A stretch of 41,203 bases of DNA, from the NCBI GenBank assembly GCA_022447025.1, contig JAKUUL010000007.1, forward strand, positions 1 through 41,203. Direction: 5' to 3'. The notes below the pieces were generated by a model. It saw only the letters and a list, made by a program, of their open reading frames with translations, searched no databases and was not told where the DNA came from. The DNA is from SAR86 cluster bacterium (GTDB lineage Bacteria; Pseudomonadota; Gammaproteobacteria; Magnimaribacterales; Magnimaribacteraceae). Positions 9,763 to 18,941 of the stretch are shown piece after piece (positions within the stretch are counted from its first letter, which is position 1; each line of letters starts with the position of its first letter). The translations under genes and the position numbers were made by a program.

Positions 9763-12183
9763 TTAAAATTGTGTTCCTATTTCAAATTGAAACCCTTCTG
9801 TCCTGTCTAAAGGACCTTCGTTTCCAACAGCGGCCAGTGCTAAAGACATGGGCCCTAATTGGGTAATCCAAGTTATACCTAATCCATAAGAATATCTCAG
9901 TTCTCCAAAATCCAGCTCACTACAATTTACATTACCTGCATCTCCACAATCCTGGGCAAAAACGTTACCAGTGTCTATAAAAAATGAGGTGCGAACTGAT
10001 CTTTGATCTTCAAGAAAAGGTAGACGAAAAATAAAATCAAACCCACCTTCAATTAAGTAAGCTCCTCCAATGGATCTATCATCATTACGACTATATCCGT
10101 AATAGGGATTAAAAATTTGTTGGCCGTTTTCATCTAACACCGGATTGCCTTCAGGATCTATAATAAATTCAGACTGAGTGGCTCTTGGTCCTAAAGTATT
10201 AGCTCTAAAGCCTCTGACTGAGGTAATTCCACCAGAATAAAAATGTTCGTAAAAAGGTGCTACATTTGTATCTCCATAAGGTTCTAAAGCTCCAATCTCC
10301 CCTCTTAAACCTAAAATAAATTTTCCACCGAATATAGGCCTGTAGTATCTGGTTCTATAAGTAGCTCTCGCGTAAGTGATTGAACTACCTGGAACTGCCA
10401 ATTCAAAGCCAACTGATTGTGAGGTACCTGCCGTAGGGAAAAGACCCCTGTTAAGGGTAACCCTAGACCAAACGATTTGACTCTTTAAAGCTTCAAATTC
10501 ATTTCCTTCTGAAGCGGTAAAAGATAAGATTTGAGATGCCGACATTGCACCTACATCGATTGATGTACTTTCGTATCTTAAATTTAGCCCAATCCTTTCT
10601 ATGTCACTTATAGGTAGCCCAAACTGTATTCCTGCTCCATAAGAGTCTGAGGTATAGGCAGCAATATTGTACTGACCGTAATCTGATTCATTGAAGAAAA
10701 CGCTGTACCCTCTGCTCACTCCATCAATGTTGTAATAAGGATCTCCATAATCAAAGTAATAACTTTTTCGCCAATTACTGTCGTTAATACCTATATTTAC
10801 TCTTTTACCAGTTCCAAAAGCATTGTTTTCCGAATAATTTAAACCAAGCATTAATCCCCAAGATGAATAGCCGAAACTTCCCCCTATACTTCCTGAAACT
10901 TCTTCTTCTACAGTAAATTCAACATCAACCTGATCATTGACTCCAGCAACCGGGACAGATTCAGATTCCACTTCCTTAAAAAAGCCCAATCTCTCCAGTC
11001 TTAGCTTGGAGTTCTCGATTAATAAATTTGAAGCCCATGAGCCCTCCATCTGACGCATTTCTCTTCTTAAGACGACATCATGGGTACGTTTATTTCCTTT
11101 AAATATTATTCTTCTAACGTAGGTTCTTTGCTGCGGATCTATGTAGAAAGTGAGTTCAACACCTCCGGTTTCTTCGTTGAGATCAGGAACTCCGTTAACT
11201 TCTGCAAAACTGTAGCCCTCATTACCCAATATATTAGTAAAAATTTCTTCTGTTTCTGTTATCAAAAACTGAGAATAGGTATCTCCCTCTTTAAGTAGAA
11301 CTAGCGGCCTTAAAATTTCTTCGTCTACAGGAAGATCTCCGGTTAAACTGATCTTATCTATTTTATATGGAAGTCCTTCATCAATATTTAATGTTATGTA
11401 CACTGACTTCTTATCCGGAGTAATACTTACTTGTGAACTGGATAGCACAAACTCCACGTAGCCTCTATCCTTGTAGTACGAGGTTAAGGTTTCTATATCC
11501 CCCTTAAGCTTCTCTCTTGAATATTTGTTATCACTACTCAGAAAAGAGAACCAACCGCCTACACTTAATTCAAAGTCTCTTAAAAGTTCATCGTCTGTAT
11601 ACGTAGTATTTCCTACAACGTTTATGCCTTCGATGGTAGCTACCTCACCTTCTTCTATTTCAATTTCAAGCTCAACTCTATTTCTAGGTTTAGGGTTCGC
11701 TTTTACATCCACCAAAGCTCCGTATCTACCTTGAGAAGTATATTGTCTTTGTATCTCTAAAGCCAAACCACTTAATACAGATCTTTTGAAAACTTGACCT
11801 TCTGATAAACCGGCTCCTTTTAACCCTTTCATCAAATCTTCAGTCTTTAAAGCTTTATTACCATCTATCTCTATAGCTGATATAGAAGGTCTTTCAACCA
11901 AGCTGATAATTAAAATATTTCCATCTCTACCTATTTGAATATCATCAAACTGACCCGTTTTAAATAAAGTTTTGGCCACAACTTGCAGAGAGTAAGTATC
12001 AACTGTATCTCCTATTGCTATAGGCATTTCTGCAAAGACACTTCCAGCAGAAACTCTTTGCAATCCACTAATTCTGATGTCGCTAACCACCCAAGAATCA
12101 TCACTTTTTAATACTTCACCAAAAAATAATAGAGACAGGAAAACAAAGACAATAGGTTTTGTTAAGGAACGAATCTTAATCAT
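9763..12183 (-). CDS. bamA: Outer membrane assembly factor BamA
   Basis: The product is 806 residues from the ATG at 12183. BamA is the central beta-barrel of the complex that inserts outer-membrane proteins. A hydrophobic signal peptide covers about residues 8-25. Five POTRA domains fill roughly 28-425, and a 16-stranded Omp85 barrel follows, with the conserved VRGF motif of loop 6 and a C-terminal Phe. An extracellular-loop segment late in the barrel contains two nearby Cys residues (DCGDAGNVNC) that could form a disulfide. The start overlaps the rseP stop as TGATG, so translation is likely coupled. Confidence 0.97.
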   Translation of the reverse strand: MIKIRSLTKPIVFVFLSLLFFGEVLKSDDSWVVSDIRISGLQRVSAGSVFAEMPIAIGDTVDTYSLQVVAKTLFKTGQFDDIQIGRDGNILIISLVERPSISAIEIDGNKALKTEDLMKGLKGAGLSEGQVFKRSVLSGLALEIQRQYTSQGRYGALVDVKANPKPRNRVELEIEIEEGEVATIEGINVVGNTTYTDDELLRDFELSVGGWFSFLSSDNKYSREKLKGDIETLTSYYKDRGYVEFVLSSSQVSITPDKKSVYITLNIDEGLPYKIDKISLTGDLPVDEEILRPLVLLKEGDTYSQFLITETEEIFTNILGNEGYSFAEVNGVPDLNEETGGVELTFYIDPQQRTYVRRIIFKGNKRTHDVVLRREMRQMEGSWASNLLIENSKLRLERLGFFKEVESESVPVAGVNDQVDVEFTVEEEVSGSIGGSFGYSSWGLMLGLNYSENNAFGTGKRVNIGINDSNWRKSYYFDYGDPYYNIDGVSRGYSVFFNESDYGQYNIAAYTSDSYGAGIQFGLPISDIERIGLNLRYESTSIDVGAMSASQILSFTASEGNEFEALKSQIVWSRVTLNRGLFPTAGTSQSVGFELAVPGSSITYARATYRTRYYRPIFGGKFILGLRGEIGALEPYGDTNVAPFYEHFYSGGITSVRGFRANTLGPRATQSEFIIDPEGNPVLDENGQQIFNPYYGYSRNDDRSIGGAYLIEGGFDFIFRLPFLEDQRSVRTSFFIDTGNVFAQDCGDAGNVNCSELDFGELRYSYGLGITWITQLGPMSLALAAVGNEGPLDRTEGFQFEIGTQF

Positions 12184-13559
12184 CAAACTATCCTTGTAAT
12201 GTCATTAAAAACAGCGAACACCATCAAACCAACTACTAACAACAAACCTATTCTATAGGCAAATTCAACAAACCCTTCAGAAAGAGGAGAGCCTTTGATC
12301 TTTTCTGCAGCTATTAGTACTAATTGTCCTCCATCTAGAATAGGAATAGGGAACAAATTTATTAATCCTAAATTAATACTTAACAAAGCAATCATCCCGA
12401 TAAATGTTACTAATCCTGCTTTGGCAGCAGAACCGGATAAAACTGCTATTTGTATCGGTCCACCTATATTTTCTGCAGAAACTGAACCAGTAATCATTTT
12501 TCCTATGGAATCTAATATAAGAACCGTAAAATTGTAGGTTTCTTTTATACCCAGAACAAAAGCTTCAATTGGTCCCTTTTTGGTGGTTACCAGATACTCT
12601 TCAGGTATCTCTTCATTGCTCGAGATTCTTGCTATACCAATTCTTCCAATTTTTACTCCGAGTTCATTCTGCACTGAGCTAATGGACACAGGAACACTAA
12701 AAATAGATTCGTTTCTTTTGATTGTTAGGAGAGTATCTTTGTCAGGAATTGATGAAATCTCTTCTACCAGTTCATACCAGGTTCTGATTGCATTGTCGCC
12801 AACGCTTATTATCTCATCTCCCTTTAACAAGCCTGATTTTTCAGCTGGGCTTCCTGCCTGAACGGAAGAAACTATGGGAGGTATAAATGGGTTAATACCA
12901 AAGTAAGAAATTACACTTCGATCTAATTCAGATTCAAGCCAGTTTTCTATTCCCACGGATTCTGAGAACGTTATATCAGAACCTGGCTTTTGATAATCAA
13001 CCAGAATTGTGCCTGTTTCACCTATTCTTAAAGCGAGTAAGGTATTTAAATCTTTAAGGGAGCTAACTTGGTTATTGTCTATAGCTAGAATTTTGTCGCC
13101 TACCTCAATTCCTGCTTGTTGGGCTAAACTCTCTTCATTTATGCCACCTACAATTGGGACAATATCTTTTACCCCTATCATGAAAATAAGAAAGTAAGCT
13201 GCGATTGCTAAAACAAAATTTGCGATTGGCCCTGCTGCAGTAATGATAGCTCTAGCCCCTAAAGAGGCTTGAGGGTAAGAGATTTCTTTTGAGCTTAGAT
13301 TTTGATCTGATTCATCTCCTTGCAGTGGGTTATCTTCTCCGAGCATTTGGACATACCCTCCTAGTGGTAATAAACCAATAGCGAATTCAGTTCCTTTTTT
13401 ATCAAATCTACTTAATAAAGTTTTACCAAACCCTATCTTGAATCTAATAACATGAACTTTAAATTTTCGGGCAGCTAGAAAATGACCTAATTCATGTATG
13501 CCTATGATCACACCCAATAAGACGATAATAGATACAAGATTAAAAAGGATGTTGGTCAT
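12183..13559 (-). CDS. rseP: Site-2 intramembrane metalloprotease RseP
   Basis: The product is 458 residues (450 in E. coli). RseP cleaves the anti-sigma factor RseA within the membrane to release sigma-E, and clears signal-peptide remnants. The zinc motif HELGH is at residues 22-26 in the first membrane helix, two periplasmic PDZ domains occupy the middle, and the third metal ligand lies in the C-terminal NLFPIPILDGG motif, followed by the last helices. The gene lies between dxr and bamA, as in Pseudomonas. Start is the ATG at 13559, 1 nt after the dxr stop. Confidence 0.96.
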   Translation of the reverse strand: MTNILFNLVSIIVLLGVIIGIHELGHFLAARKFKVHVIRFKIGFGKTLLSRFDKKGTEFAIGLLPLGGYVQMLGEDNPLQGDESDQNLSSKEISYPQASLGARAIITAAGPIANFVLAIAAYFLIFMIGVKDIVPIVGGINEESLAQQAGIEVGDKILAIDNNQVSSLKDLNTLLALRIGETGTILVDYQKPGSDITFSESVGIENWLESELDRSVISYFGINPFIPPIVSSVQAGSPAEKSGLLKGDEIISVGDNAIRTWYELVEEISSIPDKDTLLTIKRNESIFSVPVSISSVQNELGVKIGRIGIARISSNEEIPEEYLVTTKKGPIEAFVLGIKETYNFTVLILDSIGKMITGSVSAENIGGPIQIAVLSGSAAKAGLVTFIGMIALLSINLGLINLFPIPILDGGQLVLIAAEKIKGSPLSEGFVEFAYRIGLLLVVGLMVFAVFNDITRIV

Positions 13560-13560
13560 A

Positions 13561-14730
13561 TCAATTATTTAATTGTTGAATTCTATTTTGAGCAGACTCT
13601 CTTCCCAAGAAATCAGCTTCTATAACATTTTCTAATTCTTTGACAGTATTTATAGGGATTGTATCCATTACAAATGAAATAATTTCTGCAATTTGAGTAA
13701 AACATATTTTTTTATCCAGGAAAGCCTTAACGGCTTCTTCGTTCGCTGCATTTAGTAATGACGACGATGTTCCACCCGATTCAAGACAGCTTCTGGCTAT
13801 ACCAATACTAGGAAACTTCAGTAAGTCAGGTTTAATGAAGTTTAACTGACCTATTTTTTCTAAGCTTAAACTTTGTGATTTGGAACTTATTCTTTCAGGG
13901 AATCCTAAACCGTAAGCTATTGGTATTTGCATATCCGGTACAGATAATTGCGCAATAACTGAAGCATCATTAAATTCAACTAAAGAGTGAACTATTCCTT
14001 CAGGATGAACCAAGATGTCTATTTTTTCCGAGTTTATTCCAAACAACCATTTAGCTTCAATTATTTCCAAGCCCTTATTCATCATGGTTGCTGAATCTAC
14101 TGATATTTTCTTACCCATTTTCCAGACAGGATGATTTACTGCCTCTTCAGGGGTGATATGCTCAAATTCTTTTAAGTTTCTATTTAAGAAAGGACCGCCT
14201 GACCCCGTGAGGGTAATTTTTCTAACTCCTCCTGAGGTATCTGTTTTCCCTGATAAACATTGATGAATTGCACTGTGCTCACTGTCAATGGGAAAGATAG
14301 TTGAATTATTTGATTCAGCTAATTCGTTTAGTAATTCCCCTGCTACTACATAGGCCTCTTTATTTGCCAACAAGACTCTTTTCCCAGCTGAAACCGCTTT
14401 GTGGATTGATTTTAATCCTGCCACACCAACTATACCTGCAACTACTATGTCAACTTCGTCAGAAGCTAAAATTTTTAGATAATCTTCTTCATCAACTACT
14501 GTGGTATTTAAATTAATAGAATCTATTTTTGATCTAAGTTGGCTAGAGGAAGAGTCGTCATTTAAGTATAAATAATTTGGGCTAAACTTCTTACTTTGTT
14601 CAAAAATTGAATCGATATTGGATTGAGCGGCTAATAAGGTAATTGAAAATACATCGGGATTTGCTTCTATCACATTAAGAGTTGAAGTTCCTATAGATCC
14701 TGTAGAGCCTAATATTGCTACTTTTTTCAT
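13561..14730 (-). CDS. dxr: 1-deoxy-D-xylulose 5-phosphate reductoisomerase
   Basis: The product is 389 residues. DXR converts DXP to 2-C-methyl-D-erythritol 4-phosphate with NADPH, the committed step of the MEP isoprenoid pathway that feeds UppS and IspB in this window. The NADPH-binding GSTGSIGTS is at residues 8-16, the metal site includes DSEHSA near 150, and the substrate-binding MMNKGLE motif lies around 215. The ATG at 14730 overlaps the cdsA stop by 4 nt (ATGA). The order uppS-cdsA-dxr-rseP matches Pseudomonas rather than E. coli, where dxr precedes uppS. Confidence 0.97.
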   Translation of the reverse strand: MKKVAILGSTGSIGTSTLNVIEANPDVFSITLLAAQSNIDSIFEQSKKFSPNYLYLNDDSSSSQLRSKIDSINLNTTVVDEEDYLKILASDEVDIVVAGIVGVAGLKSIHKAVSAGKRVLLANKEAYVVAGELLNELAESNNSTIFPIDSEHSAIHQCLSGKTDTSGGVRKITLTGSGGPFLNRNLKEFEHITPEEAVNHPVWKMGKKISVDSATMMNKGLEIIEAKWLFGINSEKIDILVHPEGIVHSLVEFNDASVIAQLSVPDMQIPIAYGLGFPERISSKSQSLSLEKIGQLNFIKPDLLKFPSIGIARSCLESGGTSSSLLNAANEEAVKAFLDKKICFTQIAEIISFVMDTIPINTVKELENVIEADFLGRESAQNRIQQLNN

Positions 14731-15560
14731 GAACCTAAACCCATTAAATAAACCAGAACTACAAAGCTAGGTGCTGCAGCTAAATGGCTATCTATTCTGT
14801 CTAAAATCCCTCCATGACCTGGTAGAAGATTAGAAGAATCTTTTACTCCTGCTATTCTCTTAAAGAGACTGGCAGAAGCATCCCCAAGGACTGAAAACAT
14901 TGAAACTAGAAGAATTAGTATAAAAAACTTAATAAAGTTAAAGTCAAATATTAAAGCGAGAAAAGGCATCACAAGCAATGGAGTTCCTATGAGAGCTATT
15001 AAGAAACCTTCTAATGTTTTATTTGGGCTAATATTTGAAAGAAACTTTCTTTTTCCGTATTTCTTACCTCCAAAATAAGCCAGAACATCCATTAAAGAGC
15101 TTACAGTTATTAACAGAATCAAAACATACCTAGAAGGTAGCTCAAGACCTATATTACCCAGAAAGTAGCCTTCAAAATTTAAGATTAAGAAAATTGATGT
15201 CCAAAAAGGGATATGAATAAAAAAACCTGACAAGACCCAAAAATATTTATTTTGAAGTATGTTTTTGTTGTGAGGAAAACCTAAAATCAAAAAACCAATC
15301 ACTAACCAAGCCAACAACCCTATGGAACTCAAGCTTAATTTTAGTCCAGTCCCAAAACTCAAATAAATTAATCCAAAAAATAAAACTATGCTGATTGCTA
15401 TCGCTATTTCAGAAGAGAATCTTAATTTATAGAATTCCCATGCGGACAAACTAACAATAAAACTAAGAAGTAAGGTAATAGCATTCAGAGGTAGAAATAA
15501 AAAAGATAAAACAATAAGCAGAGCTAAAGTTATTCCTGTAAGTATTCTAGTTTTATTCAT
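14727..15560 (-). CDS. cdsA: Phosphatidate cytidylyltransferase
   Basis: The product is 277 residues, mostly hydrophobic with about eight membrane helices. CdsA makes CDP-diacylglycerol from phosphatidate and CTP at the inner membrane, the branch point of phospholipid synthesis. The family signature is present near the C-terminus: SLFKR...KDSSNLLPGHGG followed by LDRID. The start is the ATG at 15560, 2 nt after the uppS stop, and its stop overlaps the dxr start. Confidence 0.95.
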   Translation of the reverse strand: MNKTRILTGITLALLIVLSFLFLPLNAITLLLSFIVSLSAWEFYKLRFSSEIAIAISIVLFFGLIYLSFGTGLKLSLSSIGLLAWLVIGFLILGFPHNKNILQNKYFWVLSGFFIHIPFWTSIFLILNFEGYFLGNIGLELPSRYVLILLITVSSLMDVLAYFGGKKYGKRKFLSNISPNKTLEGFLIALIGTPLLVMPFLALIFDFNFIKFFILILLVSMFSVLGDASASLFKRIAGVKDSSNLLPGHGGILDRIDSHLAAAPSFVVLVYLMGLGS

Positions 15561-15562
15561 TT

Positions 15563-16288
15563 CTAGTTGTTATCAAAGTTAGACTTGTCTCCAAAGCGCC
15601 TTTGTCTGCTCGAATATTCTTCAAGAGCTTTTTGAAACTGTATTGAATCAAAATCAGGCCAATAAAGTTCGCTAAAATAAAGTTCAGAATAAGCTAAATG
15701 CCAAAGCAAAAAATTACTTATTCTAAATTCACCTCCTGTACGTATACAAAGATCTGGATCAGAGAAAGGACCCAAAGACGTGTTAGAGCTAATTAACTCT
15801 TCGTTTATTTCTATTTCCCCCTGTGAAGCATTTATTTTTTCTAATGCTTGCACAATATCCCACCTACCTCCATAACTTGCAGCAATTATTAAATCTAGAT
15901 TCTTTTCTTTGTCGCACTCAGTTAATTTTTCTGCTTTCTTCATTCTGACTTGAAGGTCAGCATCAAATTTAGTTAAGTCACCGATGAATGAGAGCTGTAC
16001 TTTATTTTTTATTAAATTAGGTACCTGTTCTTCTAGGGCTTGAGCTAATAACTTCATTAGAAGACTGACTTCTTCATCAGACCTCCCCCAATTCTCACTG
16101 CTAAAAGCAAACAAAGTTAAAGTATCTAGTTTTTTTTCAACTGCATATTCAACTGCTTCCCGCGCCCTTTCCACCCCTTGTTGATGACCAGAAACACCCG
16201 GTAAATTTTTTGCTTTCGCCCATCTGTTATTGCCATCCATAATGATCGCAACATGGGAAGGTAGTGTTTGAATCTTTGTGGCGTTCAT
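15563..16288 (-). CDS. uppS: Undecaprenyl diphosphate synthase (cis-prenyltransferase)
   Basis: The product is 241 residues. UppS extends farnesyl diphosphate with eight isopentenyl units in cis to make the C55 carrier lipid for peptidoglycan and LPS. The signature MDGNNRWAK contains catalytic Asp18. The C-terminal region RTGGEFRISNFLLW is the conserved IPP-binding part. The ATG at 16288 lies 18 nt downstream of the frr stop. The family members uppS and ispB (at 37.6 kb) are easily told apart here by fold-specific motifs. Confidence 0.96.
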   Translation of the reverse strand: MNATKIQTLPSHVAIIMDGNNRWAKAKNLPGVSGHQQGVERAREAVEYAVEKKLDTLTLFAFSSENWGRSDEEVSLLMKLLAQALEEQVPNLIKNKVQLSFIGDLTKFDADLQVRMKKAEKLTECDKEKNLDLIIAASYGGRWDIVQALEKINASQGEIEINEELISSNTSLGPFSDPDLCIRTGGEFRISNFLLWHLAYSELYFSELYWPDFDSIQFQKALEEYSSRQRRFGDKSNFDNN

Positions 16289-16306
16289 ATGGATTCTAGA
16301 TAGGCA

Positions 16307-16864
16307 CTAGAAATCGAGTAGATCCTTCTCTTTAACTGACAGAGCTTCATCTACCTTGTTTACAAACAAGTCAGTGAGCTTTTGAATCTCTTCTTCGCCT
16401 TGCCTCTCTTCATCTTGAGAAATTTCTTTTTCCTTTAAAAATTCTTTTAGTTGTGAATTCCCTTCCCTTCTAACATTCCTTATAGAAATCTTTGTATTTT
16501 CTGCTTCTGATCTTGCTTTCTTAATAAATTCCTTCCTAGTCTCTTCAGTTAAATCAGGAAGAATTACCCTAATAGTATCTCCCGAAGTGGCAGGATTTAG
16601 CCCCAACTCTGACTCCATAATGGCTTTCTCAATATCTTGCACAACAGCTTTCTCCCACGGAATAATTGCTATCGTTTTAGCATCTTCAACGGATATATTC
16701 GCCAATTGCGATAATGGGGTCAGGGTGTCGTAATAGTCTACTTTAATATCGTCCAATAGAGCTGGGCTTGCCCTACCTGTTCTTATTCTGTTAAAAGCAG
16801 CATCCAAAGACTGTAGGCTTCTTTCCATTCCAACTTTGGTGTCTTCTATAATCTCTTGATACAT
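16307..16864 (-). CDS. frr: Ribosome recycling factor
   Basis: The product is 185 residues, the usual RRF length. With EF-G it splits post-termination ribosomes. The RTGRASPALLDDIKVDYY segment near residues 28-45 is highly conserved, as is the long three-helix bundle pattern and C-terminal helix. It begins only 4 nt after the tsf stop. In most gammaproteobacteria pyrH (UMP kinase) separates tsf from frr; here it is absent. Start ATG at 16864. Confidence 0.97.
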   Translation of the reverse strand: MYQEIIEDTKVGMERSLQSLDAAFNRIRTGRASPALLDDIKVDYYDTLTPLSQLANISVEDAKTIAIIPWEKAVVQDIEKAIMESELGLNPATSGDTIRVILPDLTEETRKEFIKKARSEAENTKISIRNVRREGNSQLKEFLKEKEISQDEERQGEEEIQKLTDLFVNKVDEALSVKEKDLLDF

Positions 16865-16868
16865 TATT

Positions 16869-17732
16869 CTAAGTTTTCTCTATTTGAGACATAACTTCAG
16901 CTGCAAAATCTGTTTCTTCTATTTCAATTCCCTCTCCTACTTCAAATCTTTTGAATTGGATAACTTCAGCTTGATTTTTATCCAGTAAGGATTTTATCTT
17001 TAGTCCCGGATCTTTAACAAAGTCTTGTTCTGTAAGACTTACTTCACTTAGAAATTTTTTCACTTTTCCTTCAACCATCTTAACAATAATTTCTTCGGGT
17101 TTACCTGAGTCTGCAGATTGTGCTTCAAAGATTTCTTGTTCTTTTTTTACTGTCTCTTCGGGGATATCCTGTGGGGTAATGGCTAAAGGGTCAGTAGCTG
17201 CTATGTGCATAGCTATGTCCTTAGCTACTTCTTCATTACCTCCTTTTAAACACACTATGCAGGCAATCTTCTTATTTGAGTGCAGATATATGCCTGTATG
17301 ATCAGCCGAATCATCACTAATAAATACCCTTCTTACTACTATATTTTCTCCCAATTTTTGTACTAGCTTTTCTCTCTTATCGCTCAAATCTCCTTCCATT
17401 AACTGATCTAATTCTAGATATTCACCGGAGGAAAAAGTCTTAATGACTTCTTCAGAGAACTCCACAAAAGAACCATCTTTAGCAACAAAATCGGTTTCAC
17501 AATTAATTTCAACCATAAAACCTATAGAGTTAACTAATTGGATCTGTAAAATGCCGTCGGCAGCAGACCTTCCAGCTTTCTTGCTTGCTTTAATACCGCT
17601 AGATTTTCTTAATTCCTCAATGGCTTGGGTAATATCTCCATTAGTTTCTAACAAAGCCTGTTTGCAATCCATCATTCCCATTCCGGTTCTTTCTCTGAGC
17701 TCTTTTACAAGAGAAGCTGATATTTCAGTCAT
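16869..17732 (-). CDS. tsf: Elongation factor Ts
   Basis: The product is 287 residues (283 in E. coli). EF-Ts exchanges GDP for GTP on EF-Tu. The N-terminal UBA-like domain contains LRERTGMGMMDCKQAL, and the core contains the TDFVA motif near residue 80, which contacts EF-Tu. The ATG at 17732 directly abuts the rpsB stop (TAAATG), so it depends on rpsB translation or read-through and is expected to share the S2-mediated control of the rpsB leader. Confidence 0.97.
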   Translation of the reverse strand: MTEISASLVKELRERTGMGMMDCKQALLETNGDITQAIEELRKSSGIKASKKAGRSAADGILQIQLVNSIGFMVEINCETDFVAKDGSFVEFSEEVIKTFSSGEYLELDQLMEGDLSDKREKLVQKLGENIVVRRVFISDDSADHTGIYLHSNKKIACIVCLKGGNEEVAKDIAMHIAATDPLAITPQDIPEETVKKEQEIFEAQSADSGKPEEIIVKMVEGKVKKFLSEVSLTEQDFVKDPGLKIKSLLDKNQAEVIQFKRFEVGEGIEIEETDFAAEVMSQIEKT

Positions 17733-18758
17733 TTAAGTTTCCTTTCCTTCCTCAACTTCTTCGGATTTAGAATCGACTTTAGGATCTTCTTTCTGTTCTT
17801 CTGTTTCTACAGACTCCTCTTTGTCTTTTGATTCTTCAGCTACTTTAGCTTCCTTTCCCTTCTCATCTTCTTTCTGTTCTTCAGTTTCTACTGGCTCCAC
17901 AATTTCTTTTATTTCTTCAGCGTCTTTAGCTTCTTTTATCTTTTCATCTTCTTGAGGTTCTTTAGGTTCTTTCACCTTATCCTCTTCAAGATCCTTTTTA
18001 TTAGAAGATTCTTGTTTCTCTTCTTTTTTAATTATTTTTGGTCCAGTTGAATCTGGAGAAGGCTTCAAGCCAGTGGCAAGCTTAGACCCTTCTAAACAAG
18101 CATCAGAAACTGCTCTAGTAAATAAAGAAATAGACCTTATGGCGTCATCATTTCCCGGCACTAAATAATCAATGCCCTCGGGACTACTGTTGCTATCTAC
18201 TATTCCAACAATAGGTATACCCATTTTGCTAGCTTCAGATATAGCAATAGCTTCTCTCTTAACATCAATCACAAACAAAGCATCAGGTAACCCACCCATG
18301 TCTCTTACTCCGCCTATGGCTTTCTCAAGCCTATCTATTTCTCTTTGTAGTTTTAGGCCTTCTTTTTTAGTAAGTTTGTCAAAAGTTCCATCTTCTTTTT
18401 GTCTTAGAAGGTTTTCAAGTCTATTAATTGAAGATCTGATGGTTTTATAGTTTGTTAGCATCCCTCCTAACCACCTTTCGTTCACATAGGGCATGCCACA
18501 TCGCTCTGCCTCTTCCTTAAGAATATTCGTAGCTGATCTTTTAGTTGCAACAAAAAGAATCTTATTGTTCTTCTGTGCAACTGATTTAATAAAAGCCAAG
18601 GCAGGCTTCAAAAGCTCTACTGTGTGCTGTAGATCAATCATGTGAATTTTATTACGAATTCCAAAAATGTAGGGTTCCATTTTGGGATTCCAGTATTTAG
18701 TTTGGTGTCCGAAGTGGACACCTGCTTGGAGCATATCTTCTATTGATATATCGGCCAT
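17733..18758 (-). CDS. rpsB: 30S ribosomal protein S2 with long acidic C-terminal tail
   Basis: The product is 341 residues, about 100 longer than E. coli S2 (241). Residues 1 to about 232 are a normal S2 (opening [17 protein letters not shown]). From about 235 to the end the protein is almost only Glu, Lys, Asp, Ser, Pro and Val, with no hydrophobic core, and contains a tandem 27-residue duplication (271-297 and 298-324). The tail is in frame and the stop is followed at once by tsf, so it is part of the gene and not a fusion error that I can see. Translation begins at the ATG at 18758 after a good AGGAGA. The 5' leader carries a possible S2-binding structure. Confidence 0.96.
   Translation of the reverse strand: MADISIEDMLQAGVHFGHQTKYWNPKMEPYIFGIRNKIHMIDLQHTVELLKPALAFIKSVAQKNNKILFVATKRSATNILKEEAERCGMPYVNERWLGGMLTNYKTIRSSINRLENLLRQKEDGTFDKLTKKEGLKLQREIDRLEKAIGGVRDMGGLPDALFVIDVKREAIAISEASKMGIPIVGIVDSNSSPEGIDYLVPGNDDAIRSISLFTRAVSDACLEGSKLATGLKPSPDSTGPKIIKKEEKQESSNKKDLEEDKVKEPKEPQEDEKIKEAKDAEEIKEIVEPVETEEQKEDEKGKEAKVAEESKDKEESVETEEQKEDPKVDSKSEEVEEGKET
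17787..17948 (-). repeat. Tandem 81-bp duplication inside rpsB tail
   Basis: Two adjacent 81-bp units (17868-17948 and 17787-17867) encode residues 271-297 and 298-324 of S2. Both begin DEK-KEAK and end in VETEEQKE; the middle is diverged. The DNA is also clearly similar between units, pointing to a real tandem duplication followed by drift rather than chance low complexity. Confidence 0.75.
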
Positions 18759-18846
18759 TTGCTCTCCTAATCTATGAACGATTTTGATCGTTCGGGTTAT
18801 TCTTCCGTGTTTTACTACTCTTAACTAAAGATGAGCAATCCTTTAG
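18759..18846 (-). promoter_or_regulatory. rpsB mRNA leader with two hairpins and an SD-blocking pseudoknot
   Basis: Reading the minus strand 5' to 3', hairpin A (18846-18825) pairs CTAAAG with CTTTAG around a 10-nt loop. Hairpin B (18793-18776) pairs GAACGAT with ATCGTTC around CAAA. The loop of A contains TTGCTC (18838-18833), which is perfectly complementary to GAGCAA (18764-18759), the bases joining the AGGAGA ribosome binding site to the ATG. This loop-to-SD pairing would form a pseudoknot hiding the start. Gammaproteobacterial rpsB leaders are known to mediate feedback by S2 (Rfam t44 family); homology of this leader to t44 is inferred, not tested. Confidence 0.55.
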
Positions 18847-18941
18847 CACCCAAGAGATAGAAACAAACACGTGCTACATTATTTTTAAAATAAATGAATT
18901 TATCCTAAAAAGGGGTGCGTTTATACCATATTTCTAGTAAT

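Noticed and set aside
18861-18941. Intrinsic terminator after dapB or clear rpsB -35/-10
   Set aside because: CCCCTTTTT appears without a hairpin, and the A/T-rich stretch has candidate -10s (such as TAATGT) but no acceptable -35; left unannotated.
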